DNA from: Brachypodium distachyon
Lineage: Eukaryota; Streptophyta; Magnoliopsida; Poales; Poaceae
Direction of reading: 5' to 3'
DNA length: 64,000 nucleotides
NCBI RefSeq assembly: GCF_000005505.3
Contig: NC_016134.3
Location: 38,874,150-38,938,149, forward strand
The translations under genes and the position numbers were made by a program. Numbering within the stretch: position 1 is the first letter of the stretch; every line of letters begins with the position of its first letter. This document shows positions 51,285-63,457 of this stretch, in pieces. The notes beneath the pieces are model-generated. The model worked only from the letters and a program-made list of their open reading frames with translations, was not told the origin of the DNA and did no database searches.

Positions 51285-51291
51285 TATAAAA
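51285..51291 (+). promoter_or_regulatory. TATA box with upstream bZIP-type motif
   Basis: TATAAAA (51285-51291) lies 127 bp before the ATG (51418). About 20 bp upstream, GGACGTCACGTCACC contains two adjacent TGACG cores on the minus strand plus an ACGT core. This is typical of TGA/ABF-class bZIP binding. Confidence 0.55.
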
Positions 51292-51417
51292 TCCGGCGAA
51301 ACGGACCAGACAACGGTGGCAACACTCCACACTCAACCAAAACCAAGCAGCCAACACTCGCCTATCCATCAACCAGAAAAAGGCAGTAACAACACTCCTT
51401 TCAGTTAATTTCCGGCC

Positions 51418-51672
51418 ATGGCTTCGGCGCCCGTGGAGTTCCTGAGCTCGACGAGGGAGGGCGGGCTGGGCGGGGAGGCGCTCTACTGCGCGGTGATCCT
51501 GTGGCTGTCCGTCATGTCGTGGATCATCTTCACGTGCGTCGGCGACGGCGGCGACCGCGGCAGGAGGGGCCGCCGGGGCACCAAGGTGTTCGTCGGCACG
51601 CAGGGGCTCTGCGACGGCACGGGGCCCCACTGCAGCGGCGGCTACGGGCTCTGCGGCTCCTGCGTCGACTAG
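51418..51672 (+). CDS. Small single-pass membrane protein with Cys-rich tail, 84 aa
   Basis: MASAPVEFLSSTREGGLGGE leads into a membrane segment (ALYCAVILWLSVMSWIIFTCV, about 21-41). A basic loop (RGRRGRRGTK) and a tail with five Cys and Gly-rich spacing (LCDGTGPHCSGGYGLCGSC) follow. The layout resembles the paralog pair at 38126 and 41367, but there is no clear sequence identity, so relatedness is uncertain. It has a good TATA, a leader of normal length and a clean start context (GGCCATGGC). The function is unknown. Confidence 0.7.
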   Translation: MASAPVEFLSSTREGGLGGEALYCAVILWLSVMSWIIFTCVGDGGDRGRRGRRGTKVFVGTQGLCDGTGPHCSGGYGLCGSCVD

Positions 51673-53382
51673 CTATAGTCACTCCGCCCGCCGTCTCTCC
51701 CGCCCGTACCTGCGTTGATTTCGTGTCTGCGTCGCGTGTAAGCAGATGAACATATATTGGTAGTAGTATGATGCGAGGAAACTTGTAGCCTGTGTATAGT
51801 TTTAGGAGATGATGTTGAGATAGCTCGATCCCCTTTGTGAAGACAATAAGAGGGAGGGAGTCTTCAGTTCCGAAAGAAAAAAAGAGAGCCTTTGTTCCAA
51901 TCCTGGTTAATTTGGCTGCAAGAATTAAGCTTCTTGTTGTTTTTTCTCTTTTCTCATGTGTAAATTGCACAAATATCTTCCTTTTTTCCCCGATGAATTC
52001 CAATAGGAGTAACTAAATCAACCCAAAAATATCTTCCTCGAGTGGAAAATTCCCTTTTGGTCTGCTCGACCGGAGCAAATTGCACGCATGCCATTTTCTG
52101 TTTGACAAATTTGCACGGGTTTGTTGGAAGTTGGAGCAGCTATAATTTCGGCGAGCAAGACACGCCAAGCTTATCTCCGCTTAGTCACACGGGCCTCCCC
52201 TCTGCCCGGTGGTGATGGTGGATCAGGCCGTAGGAAAAATTGCCACCATGCCTGAAATTCGCAGCGGTATAGCACTACTCGGTGACAACGACATCCCCCG
52301 GCCAGTAGTGCGTGCGTGGCGTAGAAATTTGGCATTTTTAGCGGATGATGTTGCAAGTTTGCGATTATAAATGCATAACTTGAACGTGTGAATATATCTA
52401 AAGTTGCCTGATTTTTAATCAAAGGTATTGAATCTAAGTTGATGAACCAGAACCGTTTGATTAGTACGTAGATCTCATTTTACTTTTTTTTATAATCATC
52501 CGTTTCAAATCTTAAAGCTCAAATTATATCCAACGGCTGAGTAATCAAACTATCTCTAACTAAAAATCGGACAACTTAGATAGCAAAACCGTAATTTAAA
52601 AATCTGTTGAACTTTTTCTGTTCCTATAACATTGTTTTCATCTCATGTTCTCTCGGTTGCTCCAGTTCTGCTAGCTTGTACTCCGCGTTACGAAGTCTCA
52701 GTTTCTCCATATTCTGCTAGCTTATTGTACCGCAATACACACGTGTATATCGTTGAAAACAAAAAAAAAAAGTTTGCATATTCGTTCATCCTCTCTTTGG
52801 TAAGCATTGACTTGTATCCAGCCTACCTCATTACTCATCCTGCCCCCTCCTCTAACCTTCGGTTGACAACCACTCCTCTTAGGCTTGGTATAACCACGTA
52901 TAATATAATTTTATATATATCTTCGACTTTGTTTTTAAGCTAATGTTATATTTTGAGTAAGAAAAATAGTAGGTACACACACAGAAACAAAATGCTTCAT
53001 TCTCCATGAACACCGAAAAAAAAAACAAATCACCGAAGCCTTCAAGCCAACCTGCGTTTGAAGTAGATCATCAGCCTTTTGTTTTAAAAGATTAAAACAA
53101 TTGCTCTTGATCATTGATGGTCAAAATTCTCCTTTACTTCTCTCATAATGCCAGTTTCCTACACACATTCTCTTTATATCTTTTCAATCTCTGCGCTCCT
53201 TTAGCATTGCCTTCCTTATCATCACTTTTAAAATAATTCTCGTCATCGTTCGTATTAGTCAACCATTGACGAACCTCACATCTTAGGAATGCTGGCACCG
53301 GATCTGCCCAGTCTTGGTTGAGTTTATTGCCTCTTACCCCTTTCATCCTCCAAACATGTGTGCCGTTGGATGTCTAGAAAAA

Positions 53383-53611
53383 TACTTCCTTTTAAATGTA
53401 AGAAGTCATGACTTTATCTTAAGACAAACTTTTTAATGTTTGACAAAAGTTATAGGAAATTATCAACATCTAGAATATGAAATAATTATATTATAAAAAA
53501 ATCACAATGGATCTAAGAAAACTAATTTGAAGTTATAAATGTTGGTTTTTCTATAAACTTGGTCAAAGTTTACCAAATTTGACTTTGGACTACATTTAGA
53601 AACGGGGAGAG
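53383..53611. mobile_element. Stowaway-like MITE, decayed
   Basis: The left part reads CTTCCTTTTAAATGTAAG. The right part reads GGACTACATTTAGAAACGGGGAGAG. Both are degraded versions of the family ends. Confidence 0.55.
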
Positions 53612-56260
53612 TCTTATGTTGTCACATCCTTCTACCACATATAGAATAGGAGGGCGTCTGTTTGATATTGGCTAACAAGCATACTAGATATGAGAGGGTG
53701 GTGAACAGGAAGTGTGTTGCAACATGACCAGGGACAAGGGAGAGATTGGAAGGTGAAGATAACCGTCTGAATTATACTTATGTAATTCGACTTTTATACC
53801 AAATGGGTATACCAAAGTTGTCTATATACATGAGTTGCATAGATTTTTTTAGACCCGTTGTCATTTCTAAGCTTTTGGTTTAACATCCAACAATCCACAT
53901 ATCCGTGGCCACTCCATATGATTCAGATTTAAAAAGATCCAAGCAAGGAAGAATTCACATTAGAGAAAAAAACTACATCAGAAATTAATTACGTAACCAC
54001 GGTCCCATTTTTTACTATGTATACAGGTCATCTGGTCCTTATTTGTAAGGTTGGTACAATGATTATGTTTGAAATGAAAATGGGTTACTCATTTCCACTA
54101 CTTATAAAGGCACCAACTTGACATGAGAATTAAATCTGGACCGTTCATTCGTATCCATCCAACGACTCACCTTCCTTTGTTCTCCCCTCCCGTCCCCGCG
54201 CTAATCACATGCCATGTGCCTTCCTAATCAATTTGGATCGATTCTCCGCACCGATCCGTAACGCACAGTAAAAAAAAACTAAGACGTCAGCCGCCGCCGC
54301 CGCGAGCCATCCGCCGCGTGAGCAGTGGTCTAGGGCGGGAGCAGTGGGCCTGAGGACATTGCTGCTGCTGGATCCTAATTAGGCGCATCGTGTTGTAATC
54401 GGGTGTGGTCCTCCGTGACCTTGTACATGACCTTTTCTTTCTGTCTATGCATCGAGACGCAAAGCTTTTGTGTTTTCTGGAAAAAAAAACCGTGCCGCCG
54501 TGAGCCATCCCCTGCGTGAGCATCAGAGGCCGTCGCACGCGTTCTTCCGCCGCAATCCTTCCGCGGCGCGAGCCGTGGGACGCCGCCGCGGGGCTCCGTC
54601 GCCGGCAAGGCCTGATCCGCTGCGCGAGCTCTCCCTTGGACGAGCCGCCGTCCGCTGCCGCCGCAATCTTCTGCACAAATCTTCTCTGCGTTTTGTCTTG
54701 CAGGGGTGCGGCGTGGGTTATGGGTTCTAAAGTGCTATCTCAATCTAAACTTACAAGCCCTATGGCTTACTTTATGAATTCGAAGTATCGCTTGTGGGAC
54801 GAACAATGCGTGATATACAGGGCATCTACAAAAAAAGTCCATTTTCGACTTGTGGTCTTGTGGATCGAGGGTATCCTCTAATCTTGTATGTTAACTGGAA
54901 TTTTATGCAATTAATTTGAATGTTGTTCGATGAAAATCAGAAGGTACGCATAATTTAGGCCTGTGATGACTGATGAACAGAGAGAAAAACAATGTGCAGC
55001 TAATAAGCTGCGTCGGAATTGGAAATGGCTATCCTTGCAATTATACCTTCCTCTTTGCAACTGGCCCTCATTGGAAACTTAAAACTGTATGATATCCTGT
55101 TTTGTGATTTGTTATTGTAAACACTATCACAATTTTTGCTTCCTATATGGCTGCAAGTATCTTCCAGGTACTTCCTGTTGAGCATCTGCAAAGGTTCCAG
55201 CGGAGAAAGGTCGAACTGGATCAAGACGTGGGACACAAATGTTGGCCATCACATTTCTGAATGGATACACTCTCTAATATCTTGTGTGAGTGCTTTTTTT
55301 CATGTCTCCAAATAGGTGGACATTTATCAGAGAAAAAATATTTATAATATTATGGAGTAGCTGTCTTTTAAATTATTCCATATTAATTGGCTAGACCGTG
55401 ACATATTTAAGTGGCTCAGTGAGAAAAACGGTAATAAAATTAATCTAATATCTAATTAAAGTAGCAGAAAATCTATGTTCTAGATTTTACAAAAGTTATC
55501 GGAGGGCTGTGATTTAATTAGATTTAAGTGCTCTAATTATGGAAATCAATCTAAATACGCGATTTGTGTCCGTACAAATCAATCCAATCCGATTACAATA
55601 AAAACAAATCAATCCAATACGGATGCTATATAGTCTCGGTACGTGTGGAAATCCAATCCGGAGTACTGTGAAAAGCAAGCTCGGTATGCGCCATGGAAAC
55701 TTGGAAAGCAATCAAAAAAGAAATATCGAATAAAATCTGATTGGTACGTACGGAAATCAATTTCGAGTAAGGGCAACCAATTCATATCCAGTCCAATCGG
55801 CCTCACAGGATAGCAAGAGGAGACGCCGGAGCCGGGATGGAGCTGTCGGGTGCCGGGTGGCCGCGGCGGCCCAGCGAGTGGAGGACCAGAGGAAACACCG
55901 AGAGCCGGGAGGTCGCGGCGGCCGGCGAGTGAAGGAAGAAAGGAGGTGAACGGGCGGCCGGCGGCTGACAAGAGAAATCGATGGGAGGCCGGGATGAGAG
56001 AGTGGCCGGTCGTCGGTGAGATAGCGCAAGCAGGCGGTCGACGAGCGGCAGCAAGCAGTGGACAGTGGTGCAAGGCTAGGTGATTGTGTGTGAGAATCGA
56101 CGTGCAATGCTAGGTGAGTGTGCTGTGAGAATCCTACACGTGAGTAAATTTTTACAATAAGAAATACGGATACGGGCAAAATACATAGCAGGCCGTAGCT
56201 GGGCATACAATCGTATCAAACGAGGCCTTTACATGTATCCGTACAAATTTTATACTATCT

Positions 56261-56488
56261 CTGTTTAAATTAAGACCTATATTGTTTTCTTTGACCAAAC
56301 CTTTGATCAAGGATTACTCCATCAACGTGCAACTTATGTGATAGAAATCATAATCACAAACAAGTACTTTTGAATACGAATGCAATGATATAAATTTTAT
56401 TTCACAAAAATATATATTAATAGACTAATTCTTGATCAAAGGTTCGGTCAAAGAAAACAATATAGGCCCTAATTTAAGGAACGGAGTG
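56261..56488. mobile_element. Stowaway-like MITE, 228 bp
   Basis: CTCTGTTTAAATTAAGACCT with TATTGTTTTCTTTGACCAAA is inverted at the right as TTCGGTCAAAGAAAACAATA followed by CCCTAATTTAAGGAACGGAG. The TIRs are long and well matched. Confidence 0.75.
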
Positions 56489-56621
56489 AATAATATAAAC
56501 AATATTATACAAACCTTCGCATGTATAATTGACATAATTTTAACCTATGGATCAATAAGCACACGATGGAATAAGAGAAACTACGTGTGGACGTCGTCCA
56601 AAAAATCTAAAAGTTGTACAT

Positions 56622-56900
56622 GCCAATAGATAATAGGCATAAAAAGATAAAATTAAGGATTAAACAACATATAATAACTTGTACGATAGATGCCTAATTT
56701 TTTTTCTTCTGAAATTATCTAAATTTAAAAGTTACGACACAAAGCTAAATGCAACAGGCGGACAAAGGGTGATAGCCAATAGATAATAGGCATAAAAAGA
56801 TAAAAATTAAGGATCAAACAACATATATTAATGTGTACGATAGATGTCTAAAAAAGTTTCTTAAATTATCTAAATTTAAAAGTTACGACACAAGGCAAGA
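56622..56900. repeat. 153-bp direct tandem duplication
   Basis: GCCAATAGATAATAGGCATA starts at 56622 and again at 56775. The following 120 bp are nearly the same in both, down to AAGTTACGACACAA. Confidence 0.85.
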
Positions 56901-57391
56901 GCTGCCGGATGGCAGTGAAAATAAGAAAGCACGACCAGAGAATGTGAACAATGAAACAAAAACATGAATATATCGAGCTCTATAGGCAAAGTAAATATTT
57001 AATTAAAAAATGAAACCCACATGATACGGTCAATAGACATATCACCGGTACCATTGCAGAAGTTTTCTTAATACGTGAGAAAATAAATCACGCCAACAAA
57101 AAAAGACGAAGGAAATATATTGTTACTAGCCGCTCAATCTAGACCCGCTGGTTACTCTAAAAAGATTAGATTTGAAAGATAGGTTTTACTCTGTAATAGA
57201 ACGGGCGTGCCCGTGCGTGTGTGAAGTGTGAAGACGCAGTGTTAACCACACACACACCCAAAATTAATGGTACTCCTACCAGTATTTCTTCCACCATTTC
57301 TCAGCTGAAGAGATAACCAGCTGAAAAGCATCATCCCCTTCCTTCCCCAATCCCCTTCCCGTCCTACCCACAACCCTAACTCCCCTAATCC

Positions 57392-57997
57392 ATGGATCCC
57401 ACCAAATCCAGCACCCCTCCGCCGCCCCCAGTCCTGGGCGCCCCCGTTGGTTATCCGCCGGGGGCATACTCTCCCCAGCCCGGAGCTGCCGCGGCCGCCT
57501 ACGCCCCGCAGCTCTACGCGCCACCCGCTGCCGCCGCCGCCCAGCAGGCCGCGGCGGCGCAGCAGCACCTGCAGATGTTCTGGGCAGAGCAGTACCGCGA
57601 GATCGAGGCGACCACTGACTTTAAGAATCACAACCTCCCGCTGGCTCGAATCAAGAAGATCATGAAGGCCGACGAGGACGTCCGCATGATCGCCGCCGAG
57701 GCCCCGGTCGTCTTCGCCCGCGCCTGCGAGATGTTCATCCTCGAGCTCACCCACCGCGGCTGGGCGCACGCCGAGGAGAACAAGCGGCGCACGCTCCAGA
57801 AATCCGACATTGCCGCCGCCATCGCGCGCACTGAGGTCTTCGACTTCCTCGTAGACATCGTGCCACGTGATGACGCTAAGGACGCCGACGCGGCTGCCGC
57901 TGCAGCTGCGGCGGCTGCTGCTGCTGGGATACCCCGCCCTGCCGCCGGTGTGCCCGCCACCGACCCGATGGCTTACTACTATGTCCCCCAGCAGTAA
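57392..57997 (+). CDS. NF-YC: NF-YC (HAP5) subunit of the CCAAT-binding transcription factor
   Basis: A 201-aa single-exon protein. A Pro/Ala/Gln-rich N-terminus (about 1-65) precedes the conserved NF-YC histone-fold core. The core starts at [11 protein letters not shown] and holds [60 protein letters not shown] and [21 protein letters not shown] poly-Ala stretch and a short MAYYYVPQQ tail end the protein. NF-YC pairs with NF-YB through the histone fold and, with NF-YA or CONSTANS-type proteins, binds CCAAT or related promoter elements. Core residues are intact. The lack of introns is common in plant NF-YC genes. The minus-strand frames here are shadows. Confidence 0.95.
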   Translation: MDPTKSSTPPPPPVLGAPVGYPPGAYSPQPGAAAAAYAPQLYAPPAAAAAQQAAAAQQHLQMFWAEQYREIEATTDFKNHNLPLARIKKIMKADEDVRMIAAEAPVVFARACEMFILELTHRGWAHAEENKRRTLQKSDIAAAIARTEVFDFLVDIVPRDDAKDADAAAAAAAAAAAAGIPRPAAGVPATDPMAYYYVPQQ

Positions 57998-60192
57998 TGT
58001 ATCAGCTTAACCTTACGCATTTCTAAGCGGAGAATGTGTTGTCTTGTGACTGTTCTTGTTGCTGTTGTTGTTGCCGCTTAATAAAATGTGTTGATCATTT
58101 ATGGGCCTCCCCCGAGCTTCAGAATTGAGCTGTTTGGTTGTAGTATCACAGGTGAGATTGTTGTAGTTGGGGAGGCCGTATGATTGCAGTTGTAGTGCCT
58201 GTCTAACTGGCCGGATTGGGTAATCCGATAACTATTATGCGGTTGTCTCTAATGATTACTATGTAATTTATGTTCTTCATTTCCGCTGGGTACTAGGAAT
58301 TTGTTGTCATATGACAGTATGTGCTGTGGTCACTGCATATTACGGAGTAGGTTGCAAGCTTTTCCCTTGTATGCTTTTAAGCAAGATTTATTGTAATTAA
58401 GTCATCGATGCCATAACTTTCAGTATGCTGACTGTAATATCTGCATACGTTCTTGCTCTATGTTGATGTGGTTATATCATACTCCCTCCATTCCATAATT
58501 CTTGTCAAAATATTACATATATCTAGACATTTTTTAGGAATAGATACATCCATTTTTGGCCAAATTTGAGACAAGAATTATGGAACGGAGGGAGTAGTTG
58601 TTTAGTTTCTTCAAGCAATATTTATCGAACATTGAAAATCAAGGTGTTAGAAGAAGTATCTTTTCCTGCATGGTATGTACTCGGTTTTGCAGTGACCACA
58701 TCAGTTATTCAGTTTTGCAGCTGCAATGGCTCGCCTATGGATTGACAATCTTGCTTCATAATAATGTAACTGAATAATTTATCAAAAGGAGTCTGTTTCA
58801 TTCGTAGTTTTAATGCGTGTTTGCAAATTCTGTTTTGCATCCCTAAGACACAACACAAGGTATGCAAATAATCGGAGGTTGCACTGGAGAAATACAGAAG
58901 TGGAAATAGATCTGTATTTTCCTCTAGGCTTCTCTAATTTCAGAGTTCAAAGTTCAGATAATTGGTGTCATGTGCAAGTGCGAATCCTTTGTGGTGTGTG
59001 GACCACCGAATCCCTTGCCAGAACTTCGCTTCATGTGTTCACACCCACTAAATTAGTGTAGCATGTGTCCTCCACCAAATTTGTGTAATCTTGCAGTTGC
59101 CAATATGATATGATTAATATTACAAACATGCATAGACATGTTAATTATTGAACTACTTCAGTGATTGGATTTGGTGATAGCTGGCCGTGTCATTTTCATA
59201 CAGTAAATGGTAATTTCATTCTGCTGAAATCATAGAACTGAACCCTGTGATGCTTTAAAAACCATTCGTTCACCTTCACCAACCAATGTTTACACTCACG
59301 AGGGGCATGGCTCTTTTGAACTGCCCACCGGAGTGACTGGTTAGCATTTCATTCATGGTATTTCTATTTGGTTTTGGAAAAGGCTTTTCATTTCAGCTTG
59401 CTTTCTGGTCGGATTTTTGGGTTATAAAGCAAATTAACCTTGTGATCATTCAAACATACTGAGGCATTTTATCTTTATTAGCATGGTTGCTGAAAATGTG
59501 ATGTTAATCTAGCTTGGCATTCCCTCTTAAGCTCTCATATCTTTGTTAATGCAGTGGCTGTAGTATTTCTTGAAATATTTGGATACGTATATGCGTAAAG
59601 GATGTCACATCTCTCTGAAACGAGAAACAGCGTGGACTGAGACGTACGGACCATGTTAGTTTTCGCAACGTTAACAAGTATTCTCTCCGTTATGTATCTG
59701 TTCCTAAAAAACGTCTAGATAGATGTAATATTTCGATAAGAATTATGGAACGGAGCAAGTACACTGTGCCGCTGTTTTTTTAAGCAAGTCCGTATGTCAG
59801 TGGATCTTGCTAGCCAAGCAGCAGGAATACAGCAACCTGTATCTCAACCGTGTTGGTTCGATCTGGTGAAGAACGGAGCGGAAACATGTAAACCCCGCCG
59901 CGCCGAGGCCCACTTGAGCAGGCAGCAGCGAGCCCATCCGGCACCGTGTAGCCCGTTGCAGAACATCCCGGGCCGGCTCCGCGGTTGGCCTTCGATCCAC
60001 GACAGATTATATTCCGATCGCCCCGGGCGGCCATCGTCGTTGTGGGAAGAAAAGGGCGTCCGTTTCGTGTCGAGCTCACGTCAAGCGCGACGCTCTTGCT
60101 GTCGCACGCCGAGATTATATTCCTCGGGTCCCCGACGCCTTCAGTTTCGCGTTGCTGTCAGCCACACCCGCATGCATGGCATGGCCCCCCTC
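57998..60192. other. NF-YC 3' flank and BURP gene upstream region
   Basis: Contains Stowaway MITEs at 58482-58594 and about 59680-59758 (the latter partial). The 246-aa frame beginning 59794 overlaps the BURP leader and first exons in another frame and is not a gene. Confidence 0.5.
58482..58594. mobile_element. Stowaway-type MITE
   Basis: The ends CTCCCTCCATTCCATAATTC and GAATTATGGAACGGAGGGAG are flanked by TA at both sides. It is a close relative of the copy at 1684. Confidence 0.9.
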
Positions 60193-60199
60193 TATAAAT
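60193..60199 (+). promoter_or_regulatory. TATA box of the BURP gene
   Basis: TATAAAT in CCTCTATAAATTCGG, 79 bp upstream of the ATG. Confidence 0.65.
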
Positions 60200-60271
60200 T
60201 CGGCGCGCTCACAAGCTCTCGTTTCTACACAAGGAGCCTCCATCGGCCGGTCTCTTCCCCGTCCAACTCCC

Positions 60272-61296
60272 ATGGCGCGCCTCCTCGCTCTCGCCGTCGC
60301 CGCCGCCGTTCTCATGGTGCGAAAGGAGCCGGCCGTGCATGGCTCGAACTTATTCATATACAGTTGAATTATGTTTCGTTGATGCATCAATTGTTGTCCG
60401 TTGATTCCTCAGGCTCAACCCGGGCAGCAGCTTGCGTCTGCTGCTCGGACGTCGGCGGCGGAGGCCTTCTGGCGCGCCGCCCTGCCCGGCGCCCCCATGC
60501 CAGACGCCCTCCTCGAGCTCCTGCACCACGGTGATCACTGAAAAACAAACTAAAATGAAGACTCTTTACACAAAGTCAAACGACCATCCACGTATACAGT
60601 TGAACACAGTCTTTTCTCTGACATATGCCTGGCTGCGTGTGCGCGCATGCAGAGAGTACCGGCGTGCCGGACGACGGCGTGTCCGAGGGCGATTACAACG
60701 ACAACGACCCACCGCCGCCCATGAATTTCAACTACGACGACTACAGGGCCTTGCCTCGGTCTCGGACCGGATCCGCCACGAACGCCGCCGCGCCCCATTT
60801 CCTGCAGTACCGCGCCGTAGTCCGGAACGACGCCGCTGCACACGTCGACAACGCCGCGACGACGATGGTGTTCTTTCTCGAGGACGCGGTGCGCGTCGGA
60901 GGGAGCCTGCCGCTCTTCCACGGCACCCAGCGCCGAGCTCGAGCTGCTGCCGGCGCGTCGGCAGGGCTGAAGCTGCACGCCGTGCGCTCCGTGACGGCGG
61001 TCGAGGAGCCCGGCATCGTCGTGTGCCGCGGCGACGAGGCTCACGGTCACGGCCACGGCGCCGTGTACGGGTGCCGCGCTGTCGGACCGGCGGCGAGGGT
61101 CTACGTCTTGGCTCTCGCCGGGGACGACGTGTCCGCGGTCGCTGTTTGCCGCACTGACACGTCCAGGTGGGACCCGGAGCACGCCGCGTTCCGGCTCCTC
61201 GGCGTTAAGCCCGGCGGGCCGGCGGTGTGCCACGCCGTGCCGAACGCGCAGGTTCTGCTGTCTGCCAAGGACGGGAAGAGCCCCTCCGCGAATTAA
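60272..61296 (+). CDS. RAFTIN-like BURP-domain protein, three exons
   Basis: The exons are 60272-60316, 60413-60530 and 60653-61296, giving 807 nt and 268 aa with consistent phases. A signal peptide ([15 protein letters not shown], then AQPGQQ) precedes the conserved RAFTIN/BURP segment [21 protein letters not shown] short linker has an FNYDDY motif, a single copy where wheat RAFTIN has several. The BURP domain runs from [17 protein letters not shown] to the C-terminus. BURP proteins are secreted cell-wall-associated proteins; RAFTIN acts in tapetum and pollen exine. The normal four CH motifs are here CR-X14-CR-X23-CR-X25-CH, so three His are Arg, and the first spacer is enlarged by HGHGHG. 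It is also shorter than RAFTIN1. It may be a diverged paralog or losing function. Confidence 0.85.
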
Positions 61297-61524
61297 GTAA
61301 CGAGAGTAGTCGTGACGCAAAATTTGTAACGGCTGTGTAACGTGCATTGGTATAGCTGTTTGTATTGTTTGTTTGTTCCACTGTATAATGTGGCTACTAT
61401 ATATGCGCTCTCTAAAGTACTCCCAAAAAAAGTACTCCAATGTATGGCTGTTGAAATAAAGGATGCATCCATGTGGGTTTTTTTACATGATCGTTTGTCT
61501 CAAATCTAAACTTGTGCATTTTTT
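61297..61524. other. BURP 3' flank
   Basis: Probable 3' UTR and terminator region. Nothing else is seen. Confidence 0.5.
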
Positions 61525-62453
61525 TTTCCAGAAAAGGATGAAACCCCTGTCCTCTGCATCAGAATGATGCACACATCCATTTTTTATTGATTAGTTAACA
61601 AGTTTTACAGGATGGCTACATCAATCGACCAAATCAGAACCAACCGTGATACACCTACAAGCATGTTGAAGGAGGTGGCTGTTATCAAGCAGCACGCCCT
61701 GACCGTAGACCACCGCCAAATATCCAAATTCGGAGGTCACGAAAGCACAATCGGCCAACCAAATCCTCAGGGTGTGTTGTATGCGCACGCTCTAGAATTA
61801 GCACCCACAATGTTCCACCAACCCATCTTCAGGATAGTTCTCGAAGCATTGACATTGCAAGACTTGGCATCGACAAAGCAAACTAGAGCCACCGACTAGC
61901 ACGCGCCCAACAGTCGACCACCAAACAGAACCTCCACACCCAAGGGGGAGACCGACGCCACTGGCACCGCCGCCTAGTTCGAGGACTTTGGGTTTTCACC
62001 TTCACTCGGGAATCTAGAGGGGGGGGGGGGGGGGACGTCCAAGGACGCCATCACCGTCGTGGCCGAACAAACCGACCAAGTGTTTCACCCGGTACCGACC
62101 AACACCGCCCACATCCCGTCTTCTCCTAAGACGACGAAGGACGCTAACTCAGATCCGACGAGGAGGAGGACAAACCACCGGAGGCCGCACCCTCCACGGC
62201 AAAACCCACCGAAGCATAGCCAGCCTCAGCCAGGGCAGGCCGCCGCTGCAGCCAAGGTCTGGCCGCCACCATAGCAGGCCACATTGGACCAACCACCGAG
62301 CGAAAGCGGCGGAGGTCCGGCCGCCTCGCTGAACACCGAACGCCACAAAGCAAGGACCCCATCGCCACCGCCGCCACGCTCCAGGGGCGGTGAGGGAGGA
62401 TTTGGGTAACGGGAGTTTCGGAGAGAGAGAGAGAGAGAGAGAGTTTTGGGAGC
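61525..62453 (-). mobile_element. Retroposon remnant, minus strand, grass non-LTR type tail
   Basis: The plus strand starts with a T run then CCAGAAAAGGATGAAACCCC and CTCTGCATCAGAATGATGCA. Reversed, this is the TGATGCAGAGG...ATCCTTTTCT-A(n) tail of a grass non-LTR family. The body is GC-rich toward 62400 and contains a poly(G) run (about 62020) and a (GA)n run (62420-62440). CTTGTGCA flanks both the T run (left, about 61514) and the right side (about 62457). This could be the end of a target duplication, but it is short. There is no intact coding sequence. Confidence 0.5.
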
Positions 62454-63457
62454 AGCTTGTGCAGTTCTGAAACGGGAGATAATTTGGGAGGAGGTCGGGC
62501 AGCGAATATCAATAGGATCACTGGACAGGTTTCACAGGCACAACGCTGGGTTTGGAGGGATGGTTGCGGCTGTGAAATTGTGGTCGAACAGTAACCGAAC
62601 CGATCATAGATGGCGGCGATTGTGTGATGTAGAGTGAACTCCAGGGCATAAGTAAAGTTATTATATAAATAATTTCATTCATTAAGCATCTCATTTTTTG
62701 CGCTATGCATACGGTTTTAATCTCTGAATTACAGTTTTAATATTTGTTACAATTCTATTTGAATTGTTATTACTCTTACCATTGCTTTCAAAAACTTTTG
62801 TTACACATGTGTGACGTCTTAGTTGCTAAAGTCTTACTAATATTCTCGTGATCTCATCGTGACGAACTATAAATTTGGATCGTGATACTTTTCATTGAAG
62901 ATTTCTGTGATCCCATATACTTGTGGATCATTAAGGAGTCAACTGTTTTGTACCGAGGATGTGCATCTCAGCGATGACCGAGCTTATCGACTGCGACGGT
63001 ACTAATAGGTGCTGCGACTCAACGAGATTTGTAGAAAATAAAGAGTTGCATTTCTTGCGAGTACAGACTGAAGAGAGCTCTTCGACTTTATCACCACAAG
63101 AGGTTCAGCTCGCTGCGAAGTCGACTGGAGTTGCATTGGAATTGATGTTGTGATGTCGTAAAGAAGTCGGACAAGAAACACTTCATGAGTCGTGGTTAAA
63201 AGGACGAGAAAAATAGCGACATGTAAAAGACAATTCTTGTTTACGTTGGATGAATTTTTAGTCTATCTTTTTTTTCACATGGACCGAAGCACATTTATTT
63301 TTCTTCGCTCCCCTCTATAACTGGCCACCGAGTCGGGCTTTCCAGAAAAAAGGTCACACGCACAGCGGCCCAGTCTGCCCGGCAAGCGTGCCGGCCCTCA
63401 ATCCAGCTTGGGCCATGACTGGTCCTACGGGCTGACCCGTTTGTATTTTGTATGAGG
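62454..63457. other. Intergenic
   Basis: No gene or element was recognised. Confidence 0.4.

Larger units (their letters stand above)
51673..57391. other. Long intergenic block with MITEs and GC-rich islands
   Basis: It contains Stowaway-like elements (53383-53611 and 56261-56488), a 153-bp tandem duplication (56622-56900) and GC-rich islands at 54285-54720 and 55800-56080. In the first island, a phrase like GTGAGCCATCCCCTGCGTGAG is present twice (about 54301 and 54500). Long frames in the islands run in several directions and match nothing I know. They may be captured gene 5' ends inside unrecognised elements. Confidence 0.45.

Noticed and set aside
54516..54881. 121-aa plus ORF as a gene
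   Set aside because: No recognisable domain. It crosses a likely splice acceptor and moves from GC-rich to AT-rich DNA.
59794..60534. 246-aa plus-strand ORF upstream of the BURP gene
   Set aside because: It overlaps the BURP TATA, leader and first exons in another frame, with Arg/Ser/Pro composition typical of GC-rich shadow frames.
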